Below are positions 35,205 through 42,122 of a DNA stretch of 64,000 bases, in pieces. Both the position numbers and the translations under genes were made by a program. The DNA is taken from positions 1,426,001 to 1,490,000 of the forward strand of contig NC_014507.1 of assembly GCF_000147875.1 (NCBI RefSeq). Reading direction: 5' to 3'. Source of the DNA: Methanolacinia petrolearia DSM 11571. GTDB taxonomy: Archaea > Halobacteriota > Methanomicrobia > Methanomicrobiales > Methanomicrobiaceae. Position 1 is the first letter of the stretch. Each line of letters opens with the position of its first letter. The notes under the pieces were generated by a model that did no database searches, was not told the origin of the DNA, and was given only the letters and a program-made list of their open reading frames with translations.

Positions 35205-36083
35205 ATGTCGAGAAAAATTAAATTCCTGATAATCACGGCAATTATTCTTGCACTTCTTGTCGGTCATGCAAATGCAGTGCCCCATCCCCTTCCCGGGGAA
35301 GGAAACCAGATCTTAATACTATATATGATCCATCCTAATGCAAAAAACAATGAAGAAATTACCTCATTTTTGGCAGAACACCCCAATATCAGCTGGCGTG
35401 AAAGTGTCTATAATGAAACATATGATTATATCTATATCACTCCTTTGAACGATTGCCGCGAGAAGCTTGTATATATAAATCAAAGAAAAGTTGACGAACG
35501 CAACGAACCGTCGATTGTATCTGTCAGGATTATCGGGTGCGACAAGATTCTTCCACTTGATCCCTTATTCCAGTTCCCGGAGATCTTTGAGAATTACTCG
35601 TCGCTATCAGGGGACCAGGATCTTATGGACTACATAGAAGAAAATATCCCGGGCCGCTGTGCGGAGGTGGAAAGAAGCGATTCGGAGACTGATGTTTATT
35701 TCATCGACGATACCGGAACTTTTACCGAGTACATCGTAACGATCGAAAAGGGCCTGTTCACGGACGATGTCGTCTATAGTACGTTCATATCCGAGGATTA
35801 TTTCACTATCAACAAATCCGAAGCACAGGCCGAAGCTCTTGGGCAACGTCCGGGCTGGAACCTTACCGGGGAAACGATCCTGAAGATCAACGACGATGTT
35901 TTTGCCTGGGAGATCCCGGTGTCAAACGGATCGGGGGAAGATACGATAATTATCCCGGCAGAGCTTCGTGAGGGATATTCTGTTATGAAAACCGAGCCGA
36001 AGGCAACACCCGGATTCGACCTGTCTGTAACCATCCTTGGTATCGGTGCGGTTCTGGTTCTCATAGCCCGGAGACGAAATTAG
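35205..36083 (+). CDS. Secreted PGF-CTERM-like surface protein (intact paralogue)
   Basis: A 292-residue protein from the ATG at 35205. It has a signal peptide (F-L-I-I-T-A-I-I-L-A-L-L-V-G-H-A-N-A), an extracellular region with conserved cysteines, and a C-terminal T-P-G-F, hydrophobic segment and A-R-R-R-N tail. That pattern suits archaeosortase processing. It is a tandem duplicate of the interrupted gene just upstream, with near-identity in the second half. A longer start at 35094 would hide the signal peptide and is rejected. Confidence 0.78.
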   Translation: MSRKIKFLIITAIILALLVGHANAVPHPLPGEGNQILILYMIHPNAKNNEEITSFLAEHPNISWRESVYNETYDYIYITPLNDCREKLVYINQRKVDERNEPSIVSVRIIGCDKILPLDPLFQFPEIFENYSSLSGDQDLMDYIEENIPGRCAEVERSDSETDVYFIDDTGTFTEYIVTIEKGLFTDDVVYSTFISEDYFTINKSEAQAEALGQRPGWNLTGETILKINDDVFAWEIPVSNGSGEDTIIIPAELREGYSVMKTEPKATPGFDLSVTILGIGAVLVLIARRRN

Positions 36084-36203
36084 ACCCAACAGAATTTTGT
36101 GAAATATTATAGTTTAAGTAATGGAATTAATTCCTGTTCAACCACAGTTTGATCAGGAAGTTTACCATCAATCAACAAAACATTTCTTTCAATCACTCAT
36201 CAG

Positions 36204-36238
36204 ATTGTTCAAGGGCATGGTGAAAATCATTATTATAT
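36204..36238 (+). promoter_or_regulatory. Repeated promoter-like element, copy 3
   Basis: TTGTTCAAGGGCATGGTG then AAAATCATTATTATAT, nearly identical to copy 1 at 29205. It lies in the 308-base gap between the PGF-CTERM gene and the next small frame. The following region (AAACGGTTAAGCAAAGGACC) also matches the region after copy 1, so the whole leader was duplicated. Nothing else is recognisable in the gap. Confidence 0.6.
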
Positions 36239-36391
36239 AATTAAATCATATTTTAAAACGAGAGCGAACGAGGGGATTTAACTCCGCCAAATCCCTATTT
36301 AAAAATCAAAGAAACGGTTAAGCAAAGGACCGGATTGCAGGGCCTTAAGATTCGCAAATTTGCATGGCCGACAAAAAAATAATGATAAAAA

Positions 36392-36547
36392 ATGAAAACA
36401 AAATTCGGTACGAGGATTTTGAACCTGTCTTTAATAATGATACTTGACGGTACGTTTTTTTCCGGCAGAATTATTTATGCCGGACTCGAAGGATTTTATC
36501 GTAGCATTTATTTCTTTGAATACGGGGGATTAATCCGAAATGAGTAA
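36392..36547 (+). CDS. 51-residue peptide upstream of the Yip1-like gene
   Basis: An ATG frame of 51 residues that overlaps the start of the next gene by 8 nt. It begins like a signal peptide (basic start then L-N-L-S-L-I-M-I-L) and may be the truncated front of a secreted protein that once followed the duplicated leader, or a translationally coupled leader peptide. No family is recognised. Confidence 0.4.
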   Translation: MKTKFGTRILNLSLIMILDGTFFSGRIIYAGLEGFYRSIYFFEYGGLIRNE

Positions 36548-37169
36548 CTTTGAAAATATCCTTAGGTCAATTCCCGGTTACATCCTCGATCCTGCCGGGA
36601 CATATGAAAAAAACAGAAACACGAATACCTTCAGGTTAATAGTAATACTCTTAATTCTTGATGCGGTTATCGCTCTTCTTTCAGGTCTTTCATTTTATAT
36701 TTATGATTTTTTAAGCGGGCGTCTTACCGGACCCCAATTATTACTGCCGGTTTCAGGATTAATTATCCTGGTAAACTTTATCATTGCGATTCTGATAATT
36801 CTGTTTGTAATCCATTTTGCCTCAGGATATAAGAACAGGGACGTAAAATTTGTCGATTCCTTCAAAATTTCAGTCGTAAGTTATACTTATTTTGTTGTAA
36901 TAATCGCGATATTCAACCTGATAAACGCATTATATACAGCCGGTATGAATTATAATGCCGGCAGCCTGACATATTTCGTCGGTTATCCGGCTTTCATTCT
37001 TGCACTGCTGCTTTTCATCCGGGTTTCTGCCGAAGGAATAAAGACATTGCACGATCTTTCCGGGTTGAAACCATACGTAATTGCAATAATATCTATTTCA
37101 GCGGCAAAGATTATTGTATACCTCCGCTCCTCCCCGATCGGGGACTTCTGTTTATTCATAGGATTGTGA
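36540..37169 (+). CDS. Yip1-like membrane protein, possibly truncated
   Basis: A 209-residue membrane protein with an N-terminal soluble segment F-E-N-I-L-R-S-I-P-G-Y-I-L-D-P and five hydrophobic helices, as in Yip1/YIP domain proteins of methanogens. After the last helix (A-I-I-S-I-S-A-A-K-I-I-V-Y) the sequence changes to L-R-S-S-P-I-G-D-F-C-L-F-I-G-L, which looks like read-through into foreign DNA. This may mark the left edge of the tail locus at about 37120-37170. Confidence 0.62.
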   Translation: MSNFENILRSIPGYILDPAGTYEKNRNTNTFRLIVILLILDAVIALLSGLSFYIYDFLSGRLTGPQLLLPVSGLIILVNFIIAILIILFVIHFASGYKNRDVKFVDSFKISVVSYTYFVVIIAIFNLINALYTAGMNYNAGSLTYFVGYPAFILALLLFIRVSAEGIKTLHDLSGLKPYVIAIISISAAKIIVYLRSSPIGDFCLFIGL

Positions 37170-37657
37170 AGACTGATCTCCCCAAACTTTCCAATGATCC
37201 ATTATGGAGAGATGCGGTTAAAGTCCATTTTTTTATAATTTTTCCATCGCAAAAAGGAGAAAACAATTCCCTGAAAAATCCATCGTGCGGGGCGAAAGTA
37301 ACCCCGAAAACAAACCGCAAGGCGAAACTGTTTCCGCCTAAAAACCCCGGATGTCAAGCAAAGCAGAAATATGAGTACGCCAGAATCATACCTGTGCCAA
37401 AAAGAATCCCGATTTGCCAGAATCCTTACAATCTATGCACGGAAGACTGCCCGTTCCGCCCGACATGCACCATCACCAGAGTGCCCATGCTGATACACTC
37501 CGTCGTGATACATTACAGGCTGGGCAGAATTTACGGAGATGATTACATAAACGAACTCATAAAAATGCGGTGCAATTCGATCGATTCCGTCTGCCATCCG
37601 GAGGGTATCGATTTAAAGGAAAAATTGCGGCCCAGAATAAGAATGGAGGCATTATAA
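37166..37657 (+). CDS. Cysteine-rich hypothetical protein at the left edge of the tail locus
   Basis: A 163-residue frame beginning GTG with a 4-nt overlap; the true start may be further in. Several cysteines (C-G-A-K, C-Q-A-K, C-Q-N-P-Y-N-L-C-T-E-D-C-P-F-R-P-T-C) suggest metal binding, and the C-terminal part is helical (Y-G-D-D-Y-I-N-E-L-I-K-M-R-C). Another zinc-type protein gene follows immediately. Possibly a regulator of the tail genes; no family is recognised. Confidence 0.45.
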   Translation: MKTDLPKLSNDPLWRDAVKVHFFIIFPSQKGENNSLKNPSCGAKVTPKTNRKAKLFPPKNPGCQAKQKYEYARIIPVPKRIPICQNPYNLCTEDCPFRPTCTITRVPMLIHSVVIHYRLGRIYGDDYINELIKMRCNSIDSVCHPEGIDLKEKLRPRIRMEAL

Positions 37658-37658
37658 T

Positions 37659-38036
37659 ATGTGCCCCCCGGATACAGACTCAGAAAACGTTTTCCTTCGC
37701 GAGAAGAACGGCAATCTGTACTATGTCGTGCGCAACGGGAAGGGAAACGGCAGAAAAGAATCATGGTACAGGATAAAAGACTCTGAAAAAGATCTCATAG
37801 ACCGGATCCTTGAAGGGAAGAAGCAGATCCTGGACGAGATCGTCGAGTTCCCGTGCATGAACCCGGAATGCAGGAACAAAATAAAGATGACAAAGGAACA
37901 GCTGGAGGAATTTTTCATAAGCTACAAGAAAAAGTACGATATGGTCGTCTTCCCCTGCTGCTCCAAAGAATGCCGGGACAGGCTGCTTGAGATTCATGGC
38001 GGCGAACTGGTCTGCCGGAATAATAAAAATCAGTAA
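37659..38036 (+). CDS. Zinc-binding hypothetical protein
   Basis: A 125-residue protein with C-M-N-P-E-C near 66-71 and C-C-S-K-E-C near 107-112, separated by a helical segment, and an N-terminal beta part (N-L-Y-Y-V-V-R-N-G-K-G-N-G). The spacing would allow a treble-clef or zinc-ribbon fold. It follows the previous cysteine-rich gene directly. It could regulate the tail transcription units, but there is no direct evidence. Confidence 0.55.
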   Translation: MCPPDTDSENVFLREKNGNLYYVVRNGKGNGRKESWYRIKDSEKDLIDRILEGKKQILDEIVEFPCMNPECRNKIKMTKEQLEEFFISYKKKYDMVVFPCCSKECRDRLLEIHGGELVCRNNKNQ

Positions 38037-38135
38037 TGCCACGGCAGGGCCGGCAGATCCCTAATGACAACCATTTAAAAGATCCGGTGAACATTTCCCC
38101 GCCACCTGCGCAATACAGGGCATTGATCTCGCAAA

Positions 38136-38158
38136 CCTGACTTCCCTTTTTTATATTC
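38136..38158 (+). promoter_or_regulatory. Tail-locus promoter 1
   Basis: CCTGACTTCCCTTTTTTATATT shares the tail-locus promoter motif (consensus CCGACTTTTCTTTATA). The TATA part is about 23 nt from the ATG at 38176, with no Shine-Dalgarno between, consistent with a leaderless transcript. Confidence 0.6.
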
Positions 38159-38175
38159 TAGTACAATTCAAATGC

Positions 38176-38454
38176 ATGGGAGACATTGATTCCGATATTG
38201 CCGTCATAAAAAACGATATTGCACATATCAAAGACGGAGTCGAAGAGATAAAAAACAACTGCCAGAAAAGGGATGAAGACTGCGACTGCAGATTTACAGA
38301 ACTGTACAACTCCAAAGCTGACCATTCTTTAAAGATAAAAGAGATCGAAGGCCAGCTCTCTTTTCATAACAAGATCCTTGCGGCCTTCGGGGCATTAGGT
38401 CTGGCCCTGGTAACGATCTGCGGCGATATCGTCACATGGTTCAGGGGTGTATAA
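38176..38454 (+). CDS. XhlA-like holin/membrane protein
   Basis: A 92-residue protein with an amphipathic coiled-coil (I-A-V-I-K-N-D-I-A-H-I-K-D-G-V-E-E-I-K) and a single C-terminal membrane helix (I-L-A-A-F-G-A-L-G-L-A-L-V-T-I). This is the layout of phage XhlA/haemolysin-type holin accessory proteins. In a tail-particle locus it could help release particles by membrane permeabilisation. It is the first gene of promoter 1 and abuts the tail completion gene. Confidence 0.62.
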   Translation: MGDIDSDIAVIKNDIAHIKDGVEEIKNNCQKRDEDCDCRFTELYNSKADHSLKIKEIEGQLSFHNKILAAFGALGLALVTICGDIVTWFRGV

Positions 38455-38966
38455 TGATACCTTCGAATGTAAAAGAGGCAATCTTTGGGAGTATCCCGGA
38501 TCAGCCGGACACGATCAACGTCTGCATTGAATATGCCGACCGCTGCGACGTGGCCGTAGAGCTTGAAACATATCCGGTCGTCGTTACCGTCAGGTATTCC
38601 GGGGACAAAACAGATAAAATCCGAACACCTGTAAACCATATACTCGACGTTCAAAAGGAAAACGGCGAGATCACCTACACGATGGGAGAATTCCGGCAGG
38701 CTACACTTTCACTCGCAGTATACGCCGTTGACTCCGGAGAAATCCCGGCGGGCGATCTGCTGGATGATTATATGCAGCTGTTGCAGACGTGGGCGTTAAA
38801 AGATCTTCCGGGCATCGTAGAGATCGCCGAAATAAACGAGATATCCGATATCTCGAATTCCGGCAATGCCCTGACCAGAAATTTCGATGTCGTCATACGA
38901 ACGGCTCTCACCTATGAAAAGGCCGACCCTGCCGCAGCATCGATAGAAACCGACTTTTCTTTATAA
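38454..38966 (+). CDS. Tail completion/terminator-like protein
   Basis: A 170-residue protein from the ATG at 38454, which overlaps the previous stop by 1 nt (TAATG). Its beta-rich centre and V-V-I-R-T-A-L-T-Y near the end resemble Mu gp37-type and other tail terminator proteins, and it occupies the conserved slot just before the sheath gene. It would cap the top of the tube and sheath. The end of this gene doubles as promoter 2. Confidence 0.55.
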   Translation: MIPSNVKEAIFGSIPDQPDTINVCIEYADRCDVAVELETYPVVVTVRYSGDKTDKIRTPVNHILDVQKENGEITYTMGEFRQATLSLAVYAVDSGEIPAGDLLDDYMQLLQTWALKDLPGIVEIAEINEISDISNSGNALTRNFDVVIRTALTYEKADPAAASIETDFSL

Positions 38967-38970
38967 ACTC
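38949..38970 (+). promoter_or_regulatory. Tail-locus promoter 2 (sheath operon)
   Basis: ACCGACTTTTCTTTATAAAC overlaps the last codons of the previous gene. The TATA box is about 28 nt from the sheath ATG at 38991, and the intervening CTTTTTTCGTTCTCTTTTTG has no ribosome-binding site. It matches promoters at 42078 and 46094 most closely. Confidence 0.72.
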
Positions 38971-38990
38971 TTTTTTCGTTCTCTTTTTGT

Positions 38991-40022
38991 ATGCCAGATA
39001 TTCGTGATGCAATCAAGATCACATCTATGGTCAGTACAGCCGCATCGGTAACCCAGTGGGGCGTGCCGGCCATAATTGGTGAAAGTTCAGCAACAGAGAA
39101 AAACACCCCGAAAAAATTCACCAGTCTCGAACTCGTGAAGACCGAGCACGGTGAAGACTCGGATGTCTACAAAGGGGCGTATGCGATGCATAAGCAGGGA
39201 GTGAAAACGATATACACCGTTTCAGTCAATGCTGCAACGCCCGGAACACCCACTGCAGCGGAGGTCGAAAGTGCTCTTAACACACTACTGACCTATGTCT
39301 CGGCAGGTGAGATCGATGCCGCAGTACTGGCGGGAATTACCGCTTCAGGTCTGCTTGAAAAACTCAGGGACTTTGCAGACGATTCAAGGATCATCTTCGT
39401 TGCAACACATGCAGAGAACGAGACTCTTGCAAACATACTCTCGGCTGCGGGATCGCTAGAGAGCGTGAACGGGTTCTTTGTCGCGTACAAGTCCGTGGAA
39501 TCGGACGACGTGGCATGTGCGGTTATGGGAGCCATCATGGCCCGCAGACCGTTCTATACCCTCACGTGGCTGGAAGTCGATGTAGATGTCGACGATTATT
39601 ACAGTCCCTCAGACCTCGCGAGCCTCGAAGACGGCCGTGTAAATGCAATTATTCAGTACAGCGACGACAACCGGCTGAGCAACGGCATGAGCCTGGACGG
39701 CACGGTTCCGTTCCTCGATACGACAAGGACACAGTACTACATCGAGACTCTCATTGCAAAGGCAATTGCTGAAGAGAGACTGAATGCATCCCAGGTCGCA
39801 TACACCCGGAAAGGTTTCGAGGTAATCAGGAGCTGGATCGTGGCCCCTCTTGAAGAGTTGATACGCGGGAACCTGATCGACTCGTATTCGGTTACAATGC
39901 CCAAAATGGAAGACATAACAACCGAGGATCAGGCAAACCGTAAGATTACGGGTGTAAAGATCGAGGTGCAGACAATAGGAGACGTCCAGGCTTTCGAGAT
40001 AAGCCTCAACATTAAGGTGTGA
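38991..40022 (+). CDS. Contractile tail sheath protein
   Basis: A 343-residue sheath protein. The opening I-T-S-M-V-S-T-A-A-S-V-T-Q-W-G-V-P-A-I-I-G-E and the C-terminal region (T-R-T-Q-Y-Y-I-E-T-L-I-A-K-A-I-A-E-E-R then S-Y-S-V-T-M-P and V-Q-T-I-G-D-V-Q-A-F-E-I-S-L-N-I-K-V) match phage and tailocin sheath subunits, including the final beta strand that links subunits. It is short for the family, lacking large outer insertions. Its position before tube, chaperone and tape-measure genes is the canonical order. Confidence 0.85.
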   Translation: MPDIRDAIKITSMVSTAASVTQWGVPAIIGESSATEKNTPKKFTSLELVKTEHGEDSDVYKGAYAMHKQGVKTIYTVSVNAATPGTPTAAEVESALNTLLTYVSAGEIDAAVLAGITASGLLEKLRDFADDSRIIFVATHAENETLANILSAAGSLESVNGFFVAYKSVESDDVACAVMGAIMARRPFYTLTWLEVDVDVDDYYSPSDLASLEDGRVNAIIQYSDDNRLSNGMSLDGTVPFLDTTRTQYYIETLIAKAIAEERLNASQVAYTRKGFEVIRSWIVAPLEELIRGNLIDSYSVTMPKMEDITTEDQANRKITGVKIEVQTIGDVQAFEISLNIKV

Positions 40023-40027
40023 TGAAA

Positions 40028-40411
40028 ATGGCGACAAAATTCGACGTGGATGATATATCCTGCAGCTTTAACGGAACTGAAGTAACCGGCCTGAAGTCTT
40101 TCAAGCCTGAAAACTACCAGAAGGAGACAACCTTTATCTCGGGAATGCACGGACCGACCGGACACCAGCACAAGTACAGGGAGCCCAAAGCCACCATTAC
40201 GGTCTCACCGGATTCGAACATTATCGAGATGGCCGACGAACTTGCAGAATCGAAGGACACATTCTCGATCGTGTTCCAGACTCCTTTTAAGGTCTACAAC
40301 TGTATCGACTGCGTAATCGATTCTATCGACGACGGGGAGCAGAACGAAGAGGCACAGGACGTTACAATTACTTGCGTCCCCCTCAAGATCGAAGTCCAGA
40401 AGGTCCGGTAA
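40028..40411 (+). CDS. Tail tube protein
   Basis: A 127-residue protein of the phage tube/Hcp-like fold. It has K-F-D-V-D-D-I-S-C-S-F-N-G-T-E-V-T-G-L-K, then a loop and A-T-I-T-V-S-P-D-S-N, with D-C-V-I-D-S-I-D-D and V-T-I-T-C-V-P-L-K-I-E-V at the end. It polymerises as hexameric rings inside the sheath. AAGGTG lies 8 nt upstream of the chosen ATG (40028); an ATG at 40022 is possible. It overlaps the chaperone gene start. Confidence 0.8.
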   Translation: MATKFDVDDISCSFNGTEVTGLKSFKPENYQKETTFISGMHGPTGHQHKYREPKATITVSPDSNIIEMADELAESKDTFSIVFQTPFKVYNCIDCVIDSIDDGEQNEEAQDVTITCVPLKIEVQKVR

Positions 40412-40710
40412 TGATCGACAAATCCAAATTTTTTTACAACGAGGACGAGGATAATTTCGAATTCGAATTCGAGGGCGACACCTTTACGTGCAGAAAGATT
40501 ACAGGCCTCGAGCTTACGAAATGCCTCGACAAAAGGGACGTTTCAACAATGTACAGGAACCTGATTCTCAAATGCATGGTTGAGCCGTCGTTTTCGGCAA
40601 AAGAGATCGAAAAACTGTCTGCAAAATACTTCATGGGCCTCGGTTCCAGGATCCTCCAGGAGCACGGAGCTGATATCGAGGATTTTCTCAATACGGGGAA
40701 GACTTCCTGA
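40411..40710 (+). CDS. Tail assembly chaperone, short form (gpG-like)
   Basis: A 99-residue protein in the slot between tube and tape measure. The acidic N-terminus and the D-T-F-T-C-R-K-I-T-G-L-E-L-T-K-C-L-D-K segment are like tail assembly chaperones of Mu- and P2-type phages, which coat the tape measure during assembly. Its end overlaps a second open frame in -1. A fixed share of ribosomes probably shifts at CGGGGAAG (40694-40701) to make the longer form. Confidence 0.68.
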   Translation: MIDKSKFFYNEDEDNFEFEFEGDTFTCRKITGLELTKCLDKRDVSTMYRNLILKCMVEPSFSAKEIEKLSAKYFMGLGSRILQEHGADIEDFLNTGKTS

Positions 40711-40946
40711 ATTCGTGGGAATCCGAAGTAAGACTGGATCTCGAACTATATCTTCTTGCAAAGGAGCTCCGGACCGAAGTGGAGATTGTCCGGCGATGGC
40801 CCTACGAGAAACAGATGAAATGGCTCATCGCCCTGGGACTGATCGTTGAAAACCAGAGGAAGGCCGTTCAGGATGCATCGAAGCACAAGAAAGACGACGG
40901 GGAGATTTACATCCTTGAAGACGACAGGATCGTACACTATTCCTGA
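40698..40946 (+). CDS. Tail chaperone frameshift extension (gpGT-like, -1 frame)
   Basis: The -1 frame is open from 40674 to the stop at 40944-40946 and has no start codon before a GTG at 40779. It encodes E-D-F-L-N-S-W-E-S-E-V-R-L-D-L-E-L-Y-L-L-A-K-E-L, W-P-Y-E-K-Q-M-K-W-L-I-A-L-G-L and a charged end, typical of the T domain that binds tape measure and tube subunits. A -1 shift at the GGGG of 40695-40698 (frame-0 codons GGG AAG) gives a 178-residue fusion; TTTT at 40683-40686 is a second possible site. Confidence 0.68.
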   Translation, partial: EDFLNSWESEVRLDLELYLLAKELRTEVEIVRRWPYEKQMKWLIALGLIVENQRKAVQDASKHKKDDGEIYILEDDRIVHYS

Positions 40947-40984
40947 TTCACCTTATGGAGATCGAGGTACATGGGGACAAATTC

Positions 40985-41022
40985 TTTTTTTGAATTTCTT
41001 TTCGCGATTTTAAATTTTTTTT
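40985..41022 (+). terminator. T-run terminator of the sheath operon
   Basis: Seven T at 40985-40991 and eight T at 41015-41022 follow the chaperone stop by about 40-70 nt. T-runs of this kind terminate archaeal transcription. Similar runs follow the other tail operons (46012-46019, 50024-50030, 52784-52789). Confidence 0.6.
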
Positions 41023-41110
41023 GGATCTTCTCTGTTTTATACGAGTAAATAATTTCGAGATAACATACATCCTCACATACTTTCAGATATAATTCAGGCA
41101 ACCCCGGCAT

Positions 41111-41404
41111 CGGCGGCAGAGCCGCCGAACGGCCCCTGCCCAGGGGCCTTGCCATAAGATAATCTTCCCATTGCACGCCCGGGGACCGGCGAGGGTCCCC
41201 CGGGCTGTTGAATTTAGTCCTCCCCGGTTTTTCTATCCCGTACACGCCATGAGTTTACCGCGTCCGCCGCTCAGGGGATACTTGTCTATCCCCTGAGTGG
41301 CCTTTCACAATGGAGAGGCCCCGAGGTCGGGGCCGATCCGTGAGCCTGCTGTGCGGCTCGCGGCGAGGGGTTGCCAAAAGTAGTGAAACTTGTTTTTGTT
41401 TCAC
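41111..41404 (+). ncRNA. Array of seven GC-rich hairpins, candidate structured RNA
   Basis: No protein is credible here. Consecutive stems are: CGGCGGC/GCCGCCG (41111-41127), GGCCCCTG/CAGGGGCC (41131-41148), GCCCGGGGACC/GGTCCCCCGGGC (41177-41205, one bulge), CTCAGGGGATA/TATCCCCTGAG (41270-41297, perfect 11 bp), GGCCCCG/CGGGGCC (41317-41334), GAGCC/GGCTC (41342-41359) and GTGAAAC/GTTTCAC (41383-41404). The surrounding sequence is AT-rich. The strand is uncertain because stems are symmetric; the flanking plus-strand T-runs and genes favour plus. Confidence 0.6.
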
Positions 41405-41443
41405 CTGCAACAATTATTAGAATCATGTATTTTGATATTTAAT

Positions 41444-41472
41444 GTGTAGACGATCGTGCAGGAAGACATTTA
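41444..41472 (+). repeat. 29-bp element, copy 1, promoter-like
   Basis: GTGTAGACGATCGTGCAG then GAAGACATTTA matches 41852-41880 in 26 of 29 positions. It contains the 8-bp palindrome ACGATCGT and ends in an AT-rich TATA-like TTTAATATATTA. A G-starting structured sequence begins 53 nt from the element start. It reads best as a promoter plus operator for a small RNA. Confidence 0.62.
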
Positions 41473-41496
41473 ATATATTAGCAATAATTGTTAAAA

Positions 41497-41696
41497 GGGC
41501 TGATTGGAGCACGACCGCTCCTTCAACAGAGGCATGAAATTTCTGCCCGGGGTCATCTCATCCGGGCATGAGATCTTCCGCCGTGTCTTCCAATACCCCG
41601 TTATGCCCACCTACATTCATAAATCACAGAGCCCAAAAAATGCAGACCTAAATTCAAGGATAGGATCGCTCAAAACAAAGCTCATATATTTTTTTT
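41497..41696 (+). ncRNA. Candidate small RNA 1 between chaperone and tape measure
   Basis: Starting at GGGCTGATT about 25-30 nt after the TATA-like end of the 29-bp element, this roughly 200-nt segment has local stems GGAGC/GCTCC (about 41506-41521) and TGCCCGG/CCGGGCA (about 41543-41569). GGGCT at the 5 prime end can pair with AGCCC near 41632. It ends at eight T (41689-41696), a terminator-like run. A TTG frame through it lacks protein-like composition. Confidence 0.5.
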
Positions 41697-41851
41697 GAAT
41701 TTTCACGAAATACGCAGTCGATTTATTGATCTTCCTTACGGCAGGCTGTCGAAGAGTCTCTTTCGGGGATTCCTGTCACAGATCGTGAAGGGGACTGTGA
41801 TGAATTAAAACCAGGTCTTTTTCATATCGATTAAAGAGATTTTCCTCAAAC

Positions 41852-41880
41852 GTGTAGACGATCGTTCAACAAGACATTTA
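41852..41880 (+). repeat. 29-bp element, copy 2, promoter-like
   Basis: GTGTAGACGATCGTTCAA then CAAGACATTTA is the second copy, 408 bp after the first, with three mismatches. It again precedes a G-rich structured start, here by 50 nt. Conservation of the element beside unrelated flanks argues for function. Confidence 0.62.
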
Positions 41881-41900
41881 AGGTACCAACTCTATCTTTC

Positions 41901-41991
41901 TGGGTGGGCTTTGGGGAGCATGTTATTTACAGGGGTCAGGGTAATTCAATGCCGGACAGCCCACCCAATTTGTCCGGGAATACCCTACCCC
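41901..41991 (+). ncRNA. Candidate small RNA 2 with crossing stems
   Basis: TGGGTGGGCT (41901-41910) is perfectly complementary to AGCCCACCCA (41958-41967). CCGGAC (41952-41957) pairs with GTCCGG (41972-41977). AGGGTA within 41932-41943 pairs with TACCCT at 41981-41986, extended by GGGG/CCCC after one mismatch. The first and last stems cross, so they form a pseudoknot or are alternatives, as in a switch. The candidate lies 110 nt upstream of the tape-measure promoter. Confidence 0.5.
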
Positions 41992-42077
41992 GCCATAAAG
42001 GTTTCAGATATTAGCTATCCTCTGCACTACAATCCTTCGATGACAGTATTATATTAGTGCCGTGTTCTCCGGAAGTT

Positions 42078-42102
42078 TTCACCCGACTTCGCTTTATAAA
42101 TC
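42078..42102 (+). promoter_or_regulatory. Tail-locus promoter 3 (tape-measure operon)
   Basis: TTCACCCGACTTCGCTTTATA, with TATA box about 26 nt upstream of the ATG at 42123. No Shine-Dalgarno is present before the ATG. The first 12 bases are identical to those of promoter 7 at 52207. Confidence 0.72.
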
Positions 42103-42122
42103 ACATCAATGATGAATTACAC

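Noticed and set aside
40937-41245. Minus-strand 102-residue frame across the hairpin region
   Set aside because: It is created by GC-rich stems and an AT-rich tail with unlike codon use in its two halves; no start signal or family pattern. The hairpins explain the composition.
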